DNA of 64,000 nucleotides. Source: Zingiber officinale. Its lineage: Eukaryota > Streptophyta > Magnoliopsida > Zingiberales > Zingiberaceae. A program made the translations under genes and the position numbers. Positions 35,233-47,822 of this stretch are shown piece by piece. How positions within the stretch are numbered: position 1 is the first letter of the stretch; each line of letters begins with the position of its first letter. Location of the stretch: contig NC_056002.1 of NCBI RefSeq assembly GCF_018446385.1, positions 28,878,636-28,942,635 on the forward strand, read 5' to 3'. The notes under the pieces were generated by a model. That model was not told the DNA's origin. It worked only from the letters and a program-made list of their open reading frames with translations, and did no database searches.

Positions 35233-38200
35233 TCATAGAAGCTCACTGACGAGTTCCTGCAAAAGATCGGCATTTAGCATCTCCTCAATATCTATAGCGA
35301 TCACATCAACATCATATCTCCAGCCCAACCATGCTGTCTCAAGGATCTTGTTTTCCTGACTGCATTGTAGCTCTTTCCTTTGCTTCACCACCATTTGCCA
35401 CACAGCTTCAACAATACTTTCACTGTCATATGTTGGTAGACGTAGCTTTGATATAGTAATCCCAGGGTGGACATCCAGGTATGAGGTAACTAAATCTGCT
35501 AGACTGTAATTTACAAGATCGAATAACAATCTTCGCTCTGATCTTGACCATGAAGAAATTCCACCATACTTCTTCTCGAGATCAACAAAAAGACTTTGGT
35601 CTAGAGCAAACCCGAACAAGCAGTGCTCTTTTAAGAGCTTATTGTCGTGAATACTTTTGGTTCCTGACTCCAAAAGTATGTCAAGTAGGTATGTGAAGTC
35701 TCTATCATCAATATCTCTGAATCTTGCTTCATGTAGATCTACTAAAGGTAGAAACACACAATCATCTTCTTTGCAATATTCATCGCTTAGCAAGAGAACC
35801 TGACTCTCCTCTGTACATATAGCGGCCGAGTCCATTTTTAGATGCTCAAGTTGCATTCGTAGCTCTGCAATTTAGCCAAAGTAAGCATAAACAATATAAA
35901 AAATTTAGGAGGAGAAAATCAATGGCAGTTCTGGTGGCTTGCCTTTAAGATCTGCACTCAATCTTCCAAAGCAACCTGAGCTATAAGTTTCATCTTCATA
36001 CGGAGTCTCTAGAACAGAGACTGGACTAGGCTGTTCAAGGTCATTGAAGCTTAGAGGTTGTAATTTGACAATATGGTCACTTGATTTTTCCTGGAGGGAT
36101 GAATTTGCATTTTAGAAATTGATATTCTTACATATGCTATAATAGCATAAATGTATGAAACTGATTCATGCATGAAACAACAAACAATAAATCTTTTTCT
36201 TGAATTAGTTGAATATATAAGTGATGGTTTATTAGACAATGATAAGATGATGAAACCAAAAGTATACAAAAGGAGAGAGCTGTTTGGTCGTGTCAGTCTA
36301 TAACACCCCACAAGTGTCAACTGATGGCTGTGCCAGTGGCAAGATACATGATATTACTCCCCATACTTCTATATATATATAACATGCTTGCTACAGATCT
36401 ATTTGATAACGTGAAAGGACTAGATCTTCAATCGCTATAGAATTATAATGTTTCTTAGCAATCATATCTACTAAAGAAAACTTTACCAAAGAACTAAAAC
36501 AACAGAAGAGCACCTGAAGTACTATATCCTTATGATAACCATATCCATTGTCTGGTGGAACATGAAATGCAGACTTCGTCGCTTGCTCTTCCCAAGTGGT
36601 CAAAACTTTAGTTGCAGTGTTTAACTCAGTCTTGGTGATAAGATCTTCCTCATGAACTCTTTTTCTAAGTCCCTCTGAGTTAATATGAATCTCCCGTTCA
36701 GGTACCATATTTTTCACTGCGACATAGTCAGCTAGTTGATAATTATAGTTTTGGTGCTCAGATTGCTTAGCTGACAGTATGCCTAAAGAAACATAGGATT
36801 TTACATCTGCTACATCTTTGATTATAGTGGTGCTACCACCAACTCTTTTTCTGTCACCAAATTTCGCACTAACTGAAGCTAGATGTGAATTGGGTCTTGA
36901 AGAAAATCTGGAGCACCCATCTCTTGGGGCATCCTTGCAGCTAGTACCAAACTGACAACTCCAACTATCAAGAATTTCATCTCTAGATAAGTATTCCGTT
37001 GATATGTTTTTACTATTTAAAAAATCCACAGTAAATTTTCCGGTCACTTCCTCAGATAGTTCAAGAGTTTCACCAGGTGTGCTCGAGCGTTGAGAAATAA
37101 GTCCCATGTTCTGAAGCTGATGAGTCACATTCCGTCTCTCAAAATAGTGGTGGTTCAGATCCTCCATGCTCACACGAGATTTAGTTGAATACATCGACGA
37201 TGGGATGAATCTATTACCCCACTCCCCAAAGGGGTCAGGGGACTGAGGAACTGAATCTGAGTGGGTGAGCTTTGCTATGTCTGGCATCATTATTGAGTAC
37301 CTGTCTCCAGTGTACACAGTGACTCGAGGGCTAAAATTTAATTTGCTAAGTCTATTCCTGTTGTGCCTCATCTTTGGTGTGATCTTTCTGTAGTTTTCTT
37401 CTGAATAATTTACTTTGTGATCCATGCCATCCTTTTCATGGGGAAAAATATCTATATGTTTCTGATCATGAAACTCCTGAGTTCTCAATGCTGCAAGTTT
37501 TCTGTCTTTCTTGGAATTAAACCAGAGGTCACCATGGGTTAAAAAACTAGCCTCTGCAACCTTTTGTGCTTTCTCAAGGGTTGGTTTCAAGATAACAATG
37601 TCAGCAGGACGAACAGCAGTTCGGGATCGGGATCTGCCCCTCTGCAGCGCCAATAAATTATATGGAACAGAGCCTGTGTCTTCCTCGACATGGCATTTTC
37701 TAAGTCTTGCTGCATGTGTCTTAGAAGAGCCTGTGATTTCCTGATGCATATGAGCAAGCCTATCATTACTTTTTCCTGTTTTGGATGACCTACACTGAAC
37801 TTTATCCCTCCCATTCTCGGTCCTACATTCAGATGGTTTTAGTATTGCGATCTTACTTCGATGAGATGAGGGAGCATATTTCAGATCTTGAAGATGCTTT
37901 GCAAATAAAGAGTTGGAATCTTGGAGAAGTTCCCAAAAAAGATCCTTGCTTGAATCTGAAATTCCAAATGTACCACTGAATTCTTTATATTTGTGAAACA
38001 ATTCAATAGGTGATTGCCCACTTACATCCATAAAGTCCTCCCTCTCATTCCTCACATAATCTTCATATGCTCTTTGTCTATGTTTTGCCATCATATCAGA
38101 GTGACTTGCCTGCTTCCTCCTTGTGTTTGCATTGCTTATCTCAAAAACCTCTTTGAGCTCTTGACTGTCCTTATGTTTCCATTGCATCAAGTCCTCAGCA

Positions 38201-41041
38201 TCCACATAATTTCCGAAAAGGCCTGGGATATTTGTATTCCTCTTTTGTTTGACAAGAGAGGGGCATGAATCAAGACCCATCAGCTTAGCAATTAAACTGG
38301 GTGAAGAATGCTTAGTTTCTTTCCCTTTCGACAACTCTTCCTCTATCAAATCCTTTATCAGGACTTCACTGGTTTTCTTGCATGGACTTTTCTTTATCCT
38401 ATTATCAAGCTGAAAACATAAAAGCAATAGATCATGTTAGTGCAGAGTTGAACTGAAGGACTTCGATTGAAAATAGCAATACAATGGCAAGCCATATTTC
38501 GGCAGTGCAGGAAAAATTAACTGAATGAAATTGAACATCACAACTTTGGAATATAAGAACATAAAGAGGAAATCCAAACTCAAAGAATCTTCCCCTCTTA
38601 AAAACCATATGAACTTGGCAACGAGATTTATTACAAAAACATGAGAGATCACTCACAGAATGCTCTTCTGCTAAAAAACTTATGTTGCGACCAAAACCAC
38701 TTGCTGTGCACGTCTCATTTAACTGTTTTTTGAAGCCATAATGACCTGAAATGAGAACATATCTTAAAATGATCATTCAAATTGTATGATACTGTAAATT
38801 TCAGGCTTGCATAGCCTGAAATAATGATGAAAAAGTAAATGTAAGTATCAGAGTACAATTTCCCTATTATGAGACAATAGCATTTCAGCACTCTTTACAT
38901 AAAAACAAACAACATTTCTTCAAAATTTACAGAGGTTTTAGAAATTGAAAATTTGTAAGAAATTTATTGACCTTTAACACAAAAGTCAAAAGGAAATTAA
39001 ATCTGATATAGGAAAAATTGTCTGAAAAATATTAACAGGAGGAAAAAGTAAGACTTTCAGTTAGAGAGACATGCATTCACCATATTCATCACAAAGAAAA
39101 TCAGCAAAGTTCCTACAAGGAGAATTGCATATATATATATATAAAACACAGACTCAAGAATTTCAAACCACAGTTCATTTTTCAAGTTAGCGGGAAGCGA
39201 AGTTGTATTAATATGAACCTACTTTTAGACTTAATCAATTTATGCAATGGGGAAATACCACCTGTGATGATGAATGTAGAATTAAGAAATATATGGAGTA
39301 AATTATCATGCTATGAAATTGGAGGATACCTTGTCCAAACTACTAATGATTTGCATTGATGAGAATAAGAATTTAAGCGAGGTCCAATATGGCACCACAA
39401 TTTAATAAAAATGAACAAGCCTTGGGTGTTGGATTTAATCTCTATTTGGTGGGCTTACAAGTTATTTGTAAGCATGCGGATTTGTGTCATTAAGAAAATC
39501 AAACCCGTTAAGTGATCTAACTAATATGGAGGATTGAGTTATTGGATGTGGAGGTTTATATATGTAGAAACTGCTAACTGAACTATTATCATTAATGGGT
39601 TGATAACGGATTTGGTCATTCATGATTGTCGTTGGATTAGGTATTCTGAAATATCCCTTCGCTCCCCATTGGTGAAGAGATTAGGCCGTCATCAACCTAA
39701 CTCCTCCAAAAGACCAGCCCTCTTGTTCTTCTTACTCTTCCGCAGGATTCACAATTTCATGGACGGACGCTTTATGAAATGATGACTCTTCCACTACATT
39801 AATAAAGTTTCATCGCCACCCTTTGGTATTTATTTTTCTGTTGTAGATTCGATGTAACTAAATCCATGTTGTTTTGTTTTCCTTTATACGAGTTCATACA
39901 TGTTCTAGAATTCATGCAGTCTAGGAAAACTTAACTCTAACATTGGGCCCTTTAGGGGGAGCATAACCTATGATTCTGGTCTTTTGACGTTAATGAGTTG
40001 GTTAGTTTCAACATTGAGGTAGGCCGTGGCAGCTAAGATCTCCTTTCTCATCCATTTTCTCAGAAGAACATTGAGAAGAATTTGGCTGTACAACTATAGA
40101 TATTAAGAAAGCTACCATAATCAGACAGAAATTAGAGTAAATTTAGTTGCTGGGACATACAAATATGACGATTTAACAAATGTGCGAGATGATTCTAAAC
40201 TTTACGCATCCTTAATATCTTTGCAGTTGAGAAATTTTTTCTTCCTTTCTGATGACATTAATTAATATCCTATTGGAATCTGATCTTGCTAGAGTTGAAA
40301 GGGGTAAACGTAATATCGAATTCAAGGGGCAAAGAGTAAATATAATAAAGATCTAAAAAATTCATAGTGACAAATGAGATGACGGGGATTGAGAAAATGA
40401 CCTTCAAAGCTGGGAAAGCAAATACGGCATCAACCGGAAATTCAGTGTACCAAACCAGGGTGCGAAAAAAGTGTTTTTTTTTTCAAGCAAAAAGAAATGG
40501 CAAAACATGTCGTAGGAATAATGTACTCGTACTTCAAGCCGAGAACGACAATGGAACTAAAGAATCAATCCCTTCCCAAAAAATTACAGACAGCAGGAAG
40601 TAAGATAACAATCGATCTAGGAAAAGAAGAACTAAATGAAACAAGAAATTCTTGCATAAGTATGAAATTTCTTCAAGGCTCTTCCTCAAGTGGCACGCCA
40701 AAAAGCAGAACACCTCGATTACAAAAGGAGACGAAAAAGAAGCTCACTTGTTTTCCATGCACAGAGGGATCCGACACAGAGAAACTCCAAAAACCTAAAG
40801 AAAGATCAAAACTTGGCGACAAATTGGAGCTCCAAAAAGGAATAATTAAAAGAAGAGCACCTTCAGGTGGAGCTGGGCTCACGGAGGCCCGACGCAGGCC
40901 GAACTCCGCCGCAGCCGGTGACACCTCCCGGCAGCGCTGTCTGCTTCTCTGCTGCATTGTGCTCTTGCTCTCCTCAAGGGCTAAGCATTCCAAGTTCTCC
41001 GGCCTCGAAGGATACCTGCAAGGAGCAAGCGAAGCGGGCAT
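35233..41041 (-). CDS. DUF4378/VARLMGL protein of TRM/LONGIFOLIA type, five exons
   Basis: Proposed exons on the minus strand are 41041(or 40957)-40861, 38745-38657, 38409-36514, 36090-35943 and 35864-35233; phases agree at every junction and give about 953 aa from the inner ATG, or 981 aa from the outer. Donors and acceptors are GAAG|GTGC, TTTCAG|GTC, TTCT|GTGAGT, TTTTCAG|CTT, TTCAG|GTGC, CTCCAG|GAA, AAAG|GCAAGC (a GC donor) and TTGCAG|AGC. Motifs in order are LIKDLIEEELSK, SPSLIAKLMGLD (the VARLMGL motif), a DUF3741-like stretch with SSKDLFWELLQDSNSLF, RITPK-type basic blocks, QPSPVSVLE and LRMQLEHLK. The C-terminal DUF4378 domain ends LNADLLQELVSELL. Family members act in TONNEAU1 recruitment to microtubules and in cell elongation. 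The longest intron holds a solo LTR. The start is the least certain part: the inner ATG has the better context. Confidence 0.85.
39427..39942 (+). mobile_element. Solo LTR in the first intron of the DUF4378 gene, 516 bp
   Basis: It begins TGTTGGATTT and ends CTCTAACA, with a perfect 5-bp duplication ttggg on both sides (39422-39426 and 39943-39947). A TATATATG near 39557 and AATAAAG near 39800 suggest plus orientation, opposite to the host gene. No internal region remains. Confidence 0.85.
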
Positions 41042-42637
41042 CGAGAGCAGAGATTACACGGAAAAAATCGAGAGAAGAGCAATAATCGCAAGAATGATTG
41101 CAATCATTGGAGAGGGCCAACGGCCCGGAGTGGCGTGCAATGAATGAGCAACCAAGCTGCGATGCAACGAAGCGAAACGAAGCATTAAAAAGAGTCCCCA
41201 ATACGACATTCGACTGTTTTCATATTACTAAGTTTAACCAATTTAATTACCCGCCTTGTAATTGGAGGAAACAATGGACCCCACTTCGATGCGGGAGTGC
41301 AACCGATGCGGGTAACCGTAACTGGGTCCGCCAATGGGCAGAGGACGTATGGATCTCGGCGCGACCAGTATCTACGAAGAAATCTGTCTTGAGATTCGTG
41401 CGAGTGGTGGATGGACAGTGATGGGCAGCGTAGGTCCTTTTGGCGCGAACAACTGCGCCCGTCGCAGCCGTCCAAGTGTCGACTCATTGCAAAGCCACGT
41501 ACGTTGTGAAGATATTTACCAAAACTCATAATCAAAATAACAAAATGATTAAATTCTAAAAATAATTTCTAAATGATTGTTCTCTCTCTCTTAAATCTTA
41601 AAAAAAAAAACGAAGGGTAAATAAATGAGATGCGTTTCCTTTGAAGAATCGAAACTATAATAACACTCTCGTTCGCATTCTTAGTTATTAGTAAAATGGA
41701 AGAAAAAAAGATTCTTAAATAATCAATCAAATAAAGTCGTTTTCATTGTATATATGGATATATATATATATATATACACGTGCATATTAGTGTTAGTGTT
41801 CGAGAGAAAGAGTCGATATCATAGACACATAGACACGATAATGGCGAATAACCTAAACCTAAAGGAGGAGGACAAGCAAGCATTCTACTTTGCCAAACTT
41901 TGACTAGCGAAGTAGACTTTCTTGCCAAATTCATCACCCTCACACAACACTTTTCACATCTTTCTTTATCTGTTTATTTTTATTATTATTATTTTACTTA
42001 GCATCATACAAAATCTGCAAGTGCTATGTCAATCTAAATATCATCATTAGCAAGTTGATTGGGGTTCAAAGATCATAGATCAACATGTGTATTAAATTGA
42101 CATGTGAACAAAAAGAAAAGCTAGAAATTTAAACTATGAAGTTTAGACTCCACTAAGAAAGCAAAAGAAAAAAAAAATCTAAATGGATAAAGGATAGTCG
42201 GGGCATGAACCTTTGTGGGTATATGATCCTTATTTATTTTACATTTAATTATTATTATATATTTAATTTTATTTGATTGGTTAGTATACTTAATATTATA
42301 AATTTATTTATTTATTTTGAGACTTTTTTTTATAATGAATATGATTTACATTTTTTTATTAAATTTAAATAAATATGATATGGTGAGGAAAGTTAGCACC
42401 ATGTGATATGGTAAGTCAAAAATCAAATTGAGCGAGAAGTCAAAGTCAATAGGAATTAGGTCAAGTTAAATTGACTCAGCAGGTTAAAATTTATTGAGCT
42501 CAGGTCGAGTCAGACTGAGTTCATATCAATTTAAGTTGAGTCCAGATTAGATCAAACTAAGCTCCAACCAAATCAACGTCAAAGAATACCTCAAGTCAAA
42601 TCAGTTCGAGTCATATCCAAATATTATCCACCCAAAC
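41042..42637. promoter_or_regulatory. Upstream region of the DUF4378 gene
   Basis: GC-rich up to about 41510 and then AT-rich; the GC-rich part is the likely promoter and 5' leader for the minus-strand gene. Overlapping frames on both strands here (41098-41535) match no family I know. A short (AT)n lies at 41756-41775. The rest is unremarkable. Confidence 0.45.
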
Positions 42638-42707
42638 TGAGAATTAACTCAGCGGTTATTGAAGTATTAATCACCAAAAGTGCATCAGTTCGAATCCTCT
42701 GTCCTCA
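42638..42707 (+). other. tRNA-like remnant or SINE head
   Basis: The 70-base stretch has an A-box-like TAACTCAGCGGTT, a B-box-like AGTTCGAATCC 45 bases later, and ends (TGAGAAT and GTCCTCA) that pair as an imperfect acceptor stem. The T stem pairs poorly and no clear anticodon arm forms, so it is not a working tRNA. It could be a decayed tRNA gene or the head of a SINE. Confidence 0.25.
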
Positions 42708-42764
42708 AATTTAAGGACATTTTTCTTTGAAATATATAATCTATCCCTTATGATATCGAAAATA

Positions 42765-44107
42765 TCAATTTAAATTGTTGTATTTTCTAAAATATGTTTT
42801 ATTTGAGCATGCATGAATTTTTAGACTATCTATTTGCATTTTCAAATTATTATTTTCTGATTTCAATTTTTCATTTTCTAGTTTTGGTTTGTCTAAATCT
42901 TTTAGAGGGCAAGATTTAGCTAGTATTACTTTTAAATTTTTATTTTCTCTTTCTAATTTACAACAATCTTTTGTTAATAATTTAACGAATTTAAAAAATT
43001 TATCGGGAGGAAGAGATCGTACTTGACTTACCTTGTCGATCTCGTTGTCCGTGTCTCCCCCTGAACTGTTGCTATCTTCCGACGTGGCTCCCCCTTCATT
43101 GATGCTCTCGATGCTCATTTCGGAAGAGCTTGACTCGCAGTCGTCGTCTTGATGACTCGCCATTAATGCAAGTCCAGAGAACGTCTCGACTTCCAATTCG
43201 GACGACGTCTCGTCCCACGTCGCCTTTAGGGCCTTGCACTTTTGAACATACTTCTTACCTTTATCCTTATCCTTGTTCTTTAGCTTGGGGCAGTTGTCCT
43301 TGACGTGCCCTTCTTCATCGCAGTGGTAGTAGCGGATGGTCCTTTTCTTTTTCCCCTACGGATGGTTAGATTTCCTAGATTTATAAAGATTCTTAAGCCG
43401 TCTTACCATCATTACCATTTCCTCGTCGTTGAGAGAAGACTCCGACTCAGGTTCGTCTCTCGATCCTTTGAGGGCGACGTTGTTCTTGGGATTCTTGGTA
43501 CCTGCACATCTTGATTCGTGCACTTCAAATGTAGAAAAGAATTCTTCTAATAAAATTTTTTCTAAGTCTTTTGAAATATAAAAGACATCTACTAGTGATG
43601 CCCATTTTGAATTTCTTGGAAAAGAATTTAACGCGCACCTGAGTGAATCTGGGTTACTTACCTTTTCTCAGAGATTCGAAAGTCCGGTGACAATTTCTTT
43701 AATTCTCGAGTGCAGATGTGCAACTGTCTCGTCTTCCCCAAGTTGCAGGATGGTGAGCTGATTGCGAAGTAGATCTCGTCTAGCGAGCTTGGCTTCGGAC
43801 GCCCCTTCATTCAGGTCGAGGAACTTCTCCCAAAGTTCCTTCGCGGAGTTGTAGTTGCCGATTCAGTTGACTTCTTGTGGCAGAAGAACACTTAGCAGAT
43901 GGTATTCTGGTTTTCTGTTCGTCACATAGTCGGCCTGCTCCTTTTTCATCCATTGATATTTTTCTTTGCCCTCTGGAGCTACAAAACCAAATTCCATTAT
44001 TAAAATTAACTCAAAATTTGTTGTAAAAAAAAAAAAACCTGCATTCGTTTTTTCCAAGTAGCGAAATCCCCTTCGAATTTTGGCGGGTAGATACTTGGTG
44101 TGGCCAT
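42765..44107 (-). pseudogene. Broken gag of element C
   Basis: ATG at 44107 begins MATPSIYPPKFEGDFATW, followed by the capsid region with interruptions. The zinc knuckle reads YYHCDEEGHVKDNC: the first cysteine of the CCHC motif has become tyrosine. A clean 143-residue frame (43196-42765) gives the acidic Ser/Glu stretch and a Lys/Leu-rich coiled coil, matching the C-terminal parts of gag in A and B. Confidence 0.75.
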
Positions 44108-44164
44108 TATCTTTACTTCGATTGGCGGTTAGTCCTCCTGAAGCGCCTTGGCTCTGATACCACT

Positions 44165-45156
44165 TGTTGGATCGCGGTGGCCGACTATAAGAGGGGTTGA
44201 ATAGCCAGAAAAATTAAACGCAAAACCTTTATCGAACTTTCTTAGACTAACACTTGCATAAATTAGCTAAACAGAAAATAACAAAAAGAAGAGGCACCGG
44301 ATTTGACTTGGTTACAACCAGAAAGGTTGTTAATCCAAGGAAGATGATCGCACTAAAAACTTCTTCAGGTAGAGAAGCCTCTTACAACAATGAAGCACAG
44401 AAATAAAGAAGCTAATTAGAAACTGAGCGTACAAGTGTTGGAAGTGAATTGTTTGAGTTGTTGAAAAGCTTCTGGACCAAGGTTGTATTTATAGCTTTGG
44501 TCGAGGCACCTTGAAGGGGTTCCGGGCGCCCTGGGGGAATAAAACTTTATCCCCAACGTTCAGATCGTGATTGACGCGATCTGGTCAAAAAGTCAACTTC
44601 GGGTGCCCGGAAGGGTTCCGGGCGCTCCGGTTGGGAAAGTCAATCCCGTTGACTTTTTTTAGCCCGGGTCTTCTGCTCCGGCTCTGTTTGCCTCAGATCG
44701 AGTCTTCCGCTCGCTTGGGTGATTTCTGCCATCCGGAATAGGGTTCACCCGAACTCAACTTCCGGTCTTCTCGAGCAGGCTTCCGCTCAGGCTTCTTGTC
44801 CCTCGGAATTGTCGCGTGCTTCCTTTTCATCCACCAGCGTACTCATCCGCAGTCTTCGTCTCTCGGTCGCACCTCATGCCAACCTTCTCGCTAGCTGCGC
44901 CTCTTGCTCCTCGTGTAGTCTTCCACTCCGACTTCTCGTCTCTCGGAACCACCGCACGCTTCCTTCTAGTCCGCTGGTGTACTCTTCTGCAGCACCTCAT
45001 CCCTCGGACGCACCGCGTGCCATCCTTCTCGCTAGCTGCGTCTTCCGCTCGACTACCTGTGCTCCTAAGCTCCTGCACACTTAGACACAAGGTTAAAAAC
45101 ACACAGGACCTAACTTAACTTGTTGTTCACACCAAAACAACCTTGGGGTTCCAATA
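44165..45156 (-). repeat. LTR of element C
   Basis: About 992 bp, TGTTGGATCG to GGGGTTCCAATA on the plus strand (terminal CA mutated to TA). A minus-strand TATA box (CTATAAATAC) lies near 44485-44500. GGGCGCCC-type inverted words occur around 44520-44630. Confidence 0.75.
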
Positions 45157-45832
45157 GATACCACTAGATTAGAATAAGACCTAGTGATGAATGGAAGACG
45201 ACATTCAAGATGCAGTATGAGCTATATGAGTGGATGTTCATGCCTTTTGGACTGTCCAATGCGCCTAGTACCTTTATGAGATTTGTGCATCGGATCTTGT
45301 GGGCCTTTATGGGAAAGTTTGTAGTGGTAAACTTTGACAACATCCTCGTTTACAATCCGACATGGGCATCACACTTCGATCATCTTCATGTTGTCTTTGA
45401 AAAGATGAAAACGGAGTACTTATTTGTAAACAAGAAGTGCTCTTTTTTTACTGCATCGGTGACTTTCCTCGACTTTATTGTGTCTACTGATGGTGTACAT
45501 ATAGATCAAACAAAGATAGATGCAATCCTGGAGTAGCCTCAATCAAGGACCTTGCACGATGTCAGAAGCTTCCATGGGTTAGCTTCTTTCCACCACCGGT
45601 TTATTATAAATTTTAGCACTTTGATTGCTCTTATCACTAAGTGTCTCAAGGGAATGGATTTCAAGTGGTTTGAAGAAGTAGAGGCTAGGTTTCAACTGGT
45701 CAAACAAAGGATAACCGAAGCACCAGTTATGCCCCTTATTGATTTTGACAGATTATTCGAGGTTAACCGTGATGCATCCGACATAAGTATCGGGGGTGTT
45801 CTGAGTTAATCTGGGCGATCAGTTGCTTTCTT
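45157..45832 (+). pseudogene. Gypsy reverse transcriptase and RNase H, first part
   Basis: It starts YH*IRIRPSDEWKTTFK, then LYEWMFMPFGLSNAPSTFMRF. The catalytic box reads VNFDNILVY where gypsy elements have Y-x-D-D, so the second aspartate is now Asn and the enzyme is dead. The thumb (FFTASVTFLDFIVSTDGV) and the RNase H start (LFEVNRDASDISIGGVL) follow after a stop at 45534. Confidence 0.85.
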
Positions 45833-46713
45833 TGTTAGTATTAGCCCTAATATCAATTATGAGATGATTGTAAAGGGCTCATTTTGTATCATATTTCATT
45901 ATTAATAAAAGACAAAGTTGGTTATTATATTTGTTTCAATTCAGTGCCGGTTGAATAAGTATAATAATGTCTTTTGGTAGTAGGTTCTTATCTACAATAT
46001 ATCAATTGGTTGAATTGATAGTGAGACATTGTAGATATATATGGAAAACTACTCTTAACTATTCCTAGCTAAGCATTAATATACAAGGATAATATTAATG
46101 CGTTGAGACTAGTATATAGGTCAACGGATGACTTAATCTCACAAGTCATAGATATGAGATATTAGGATGACACATGGGTATATATTAGAGAATATATACT
46201 GAATGACTCACTATAAGAATGTTTCATGGATTGTTATATGAGGGTCATAAACATTCTCATGTGACTATTGGTATGAATAGTCCTTAGACATGAAGTCACT
46301 ATAGTTCCCTATATAAGGAGTTATGTACTTTGGTATCAACAAACGACACCTGTAACAAGGTGGACAATAAAGACGATCACTGGGTATGCAATGAATTATG
46401 CGGAGGGATGTGAGTGATGTAGATGTGATCTATCCCTTTCATATGACGGGAGTGATATCTGTGGGCCCCTTGATTAGTAGGACATAAGAAAGCATGACCA
46501 TGCTCAAATAAGTCAATATGAGATATTGAGCTTATTTAATTGAGTGTGTCTACTTAGAGATCAAGAACCACAAAGGTTGATAAGAGAATGACACGGTATA
46601 TGCTTCATTGATCAATCTAGATATCAAGTATAGATGGACCAAGCCATACAAGATAATAGCCACGGACAGGTTAGGTCGGATCTCGACTTTCTCGTCATTT
46701 GGGTAGCAATGAT

Positions 46714-47760
46714 TGTTGGTGCAATCGACCTAAGTTTGATCGGTACGATCATGGTTTTGATGTGTGTGTCAAAGAGTTTAAGTTAGGATTTCATATGTGT
46801 TTGAGTCTTGCAGGACTTAGTGAAACACACATGAGGAGCTTGGTGCAACTAAGCTTGGGAAGCTCATCCTAGGGCTCGGATCCTTGAGTGGTGAAGGATG
46901 GTGTGGAAGGCATCCGAGGGACCGCCGGACGAGGAGCAACGGAGTGGAGCCGAGGGAAGTAGACTTCAAGGCAACGTGAAGGATGGCACGGAGAGGAACC
47001 GCGGGCTCGGGTGCATCTGAGGGACGAAGGCCAAGGAAGAGGACTTCAAGGGCGACTCCGGAGAGGATGAGTGTGAGTGTGTAACAAGGTGCAGTCTAGT
47101 CGGTTGTAACTTTTAGCAGTCGACTACACCAGTCAACTGGCAGCGAACAGAAGCATTCTGTTCGCTCAACAAACAACTACCAGTCGAATGGTAGTTTTAG
47201 CAGTCGACTGGTAAATGACCGTTGGTGCTGGAAAGTAGTCGTTGGCTACCTCTAACGGTAACACCAGTCGACTGATGGTTTTGCCAGTCGATTGGTGCCG
47301 AGATGAGTTGATATGATGATCAACTCTCTCCTCTTATTTAAGGGAAGCTTTGGGGCTTGAAGGATGTTACTCATATTTATTGAATAACTTCTTGTCATTG
47401 CCCAAAGCTTCCAAGCGTACTCTCTTCCTCCTAAACCTAAGTTCATCATTGTAAAGAGGAAGAGATCCTTTATGAGAGGTTTGCTCCACCGAGAAGGAGA
47501 AAGCTCTAGCTGGAGATTGCCGAGGATTGATCCACCGAAGGATCAAGGGCTCGTCCACCTCAAGGACACGCCGTGGAGTAGGAGCAAGCAATCTCCGAAC
47601 CACGTTACATCGAGCTTGTTAGCGATTTGGTATTCTTTCTTTATTGTTTTCATTAGTTAGTTGTATTTCTGCGTGTGCACTAATCTTTTGTAGAGAAGAA
47701 AAGAAGTTGGGGGTGACCTAGCTATCCAACCTCCTTCTAGCCGGCCACCGATCACTTACA
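46714..47760 (+). repeat. 5' LTR of element B
   Basis: 1047 bp. CAGTCGACTG palindromes and variants cluster at about 47110-47305, just before a TATA-like CTTATTTAAGG near 47333. Confidence 0.95.
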
Positions 47761-47762
47761 AT

Positions 47763-47774
47763 TGGTATCAGAGC
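47763..47774 (+). promoter_or_regulatory. Primer-binding site of element B
   Basis: TGGTATCAGAGC, complementary to the 3' end of plant initiator tRNA-Met, two bases inside the 5' LTR. Confidence 0.92.
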
Positions 47775-47822
47775 GAGGACACCCTTCAACGGACTAATCG
47801 CCGAGAAGAGCATTTCATCAAA

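Larger units (their letters stand above)
42765..45156 (-). mobile_element. 5' part of a gag-only Copia-like element (element C)
   Basis: Read on the minus strand: an LTR (45156-44165), a primer site AGTGGTATCAGAGCCAA, a gag, and then homology ends without polypurine tract or 3' LTR. It belongs to the same broad type as elements A and B. Its LTR abuts gypsy reverse transcriptase sequence at 45157 (GATACCAC.., matching YHQIRIRP), so it inserted in that gypsy element; the far side was later lost. Confidence 0.75.

Noticed and set aside
40367..41147. Plus-strand frames overlapping the first exon of the DUF4378 gene
   Set aside because: The minus strand has an ATG, a donor in the matching phase and continuity with the downstream exons; the plus frames have no family match.
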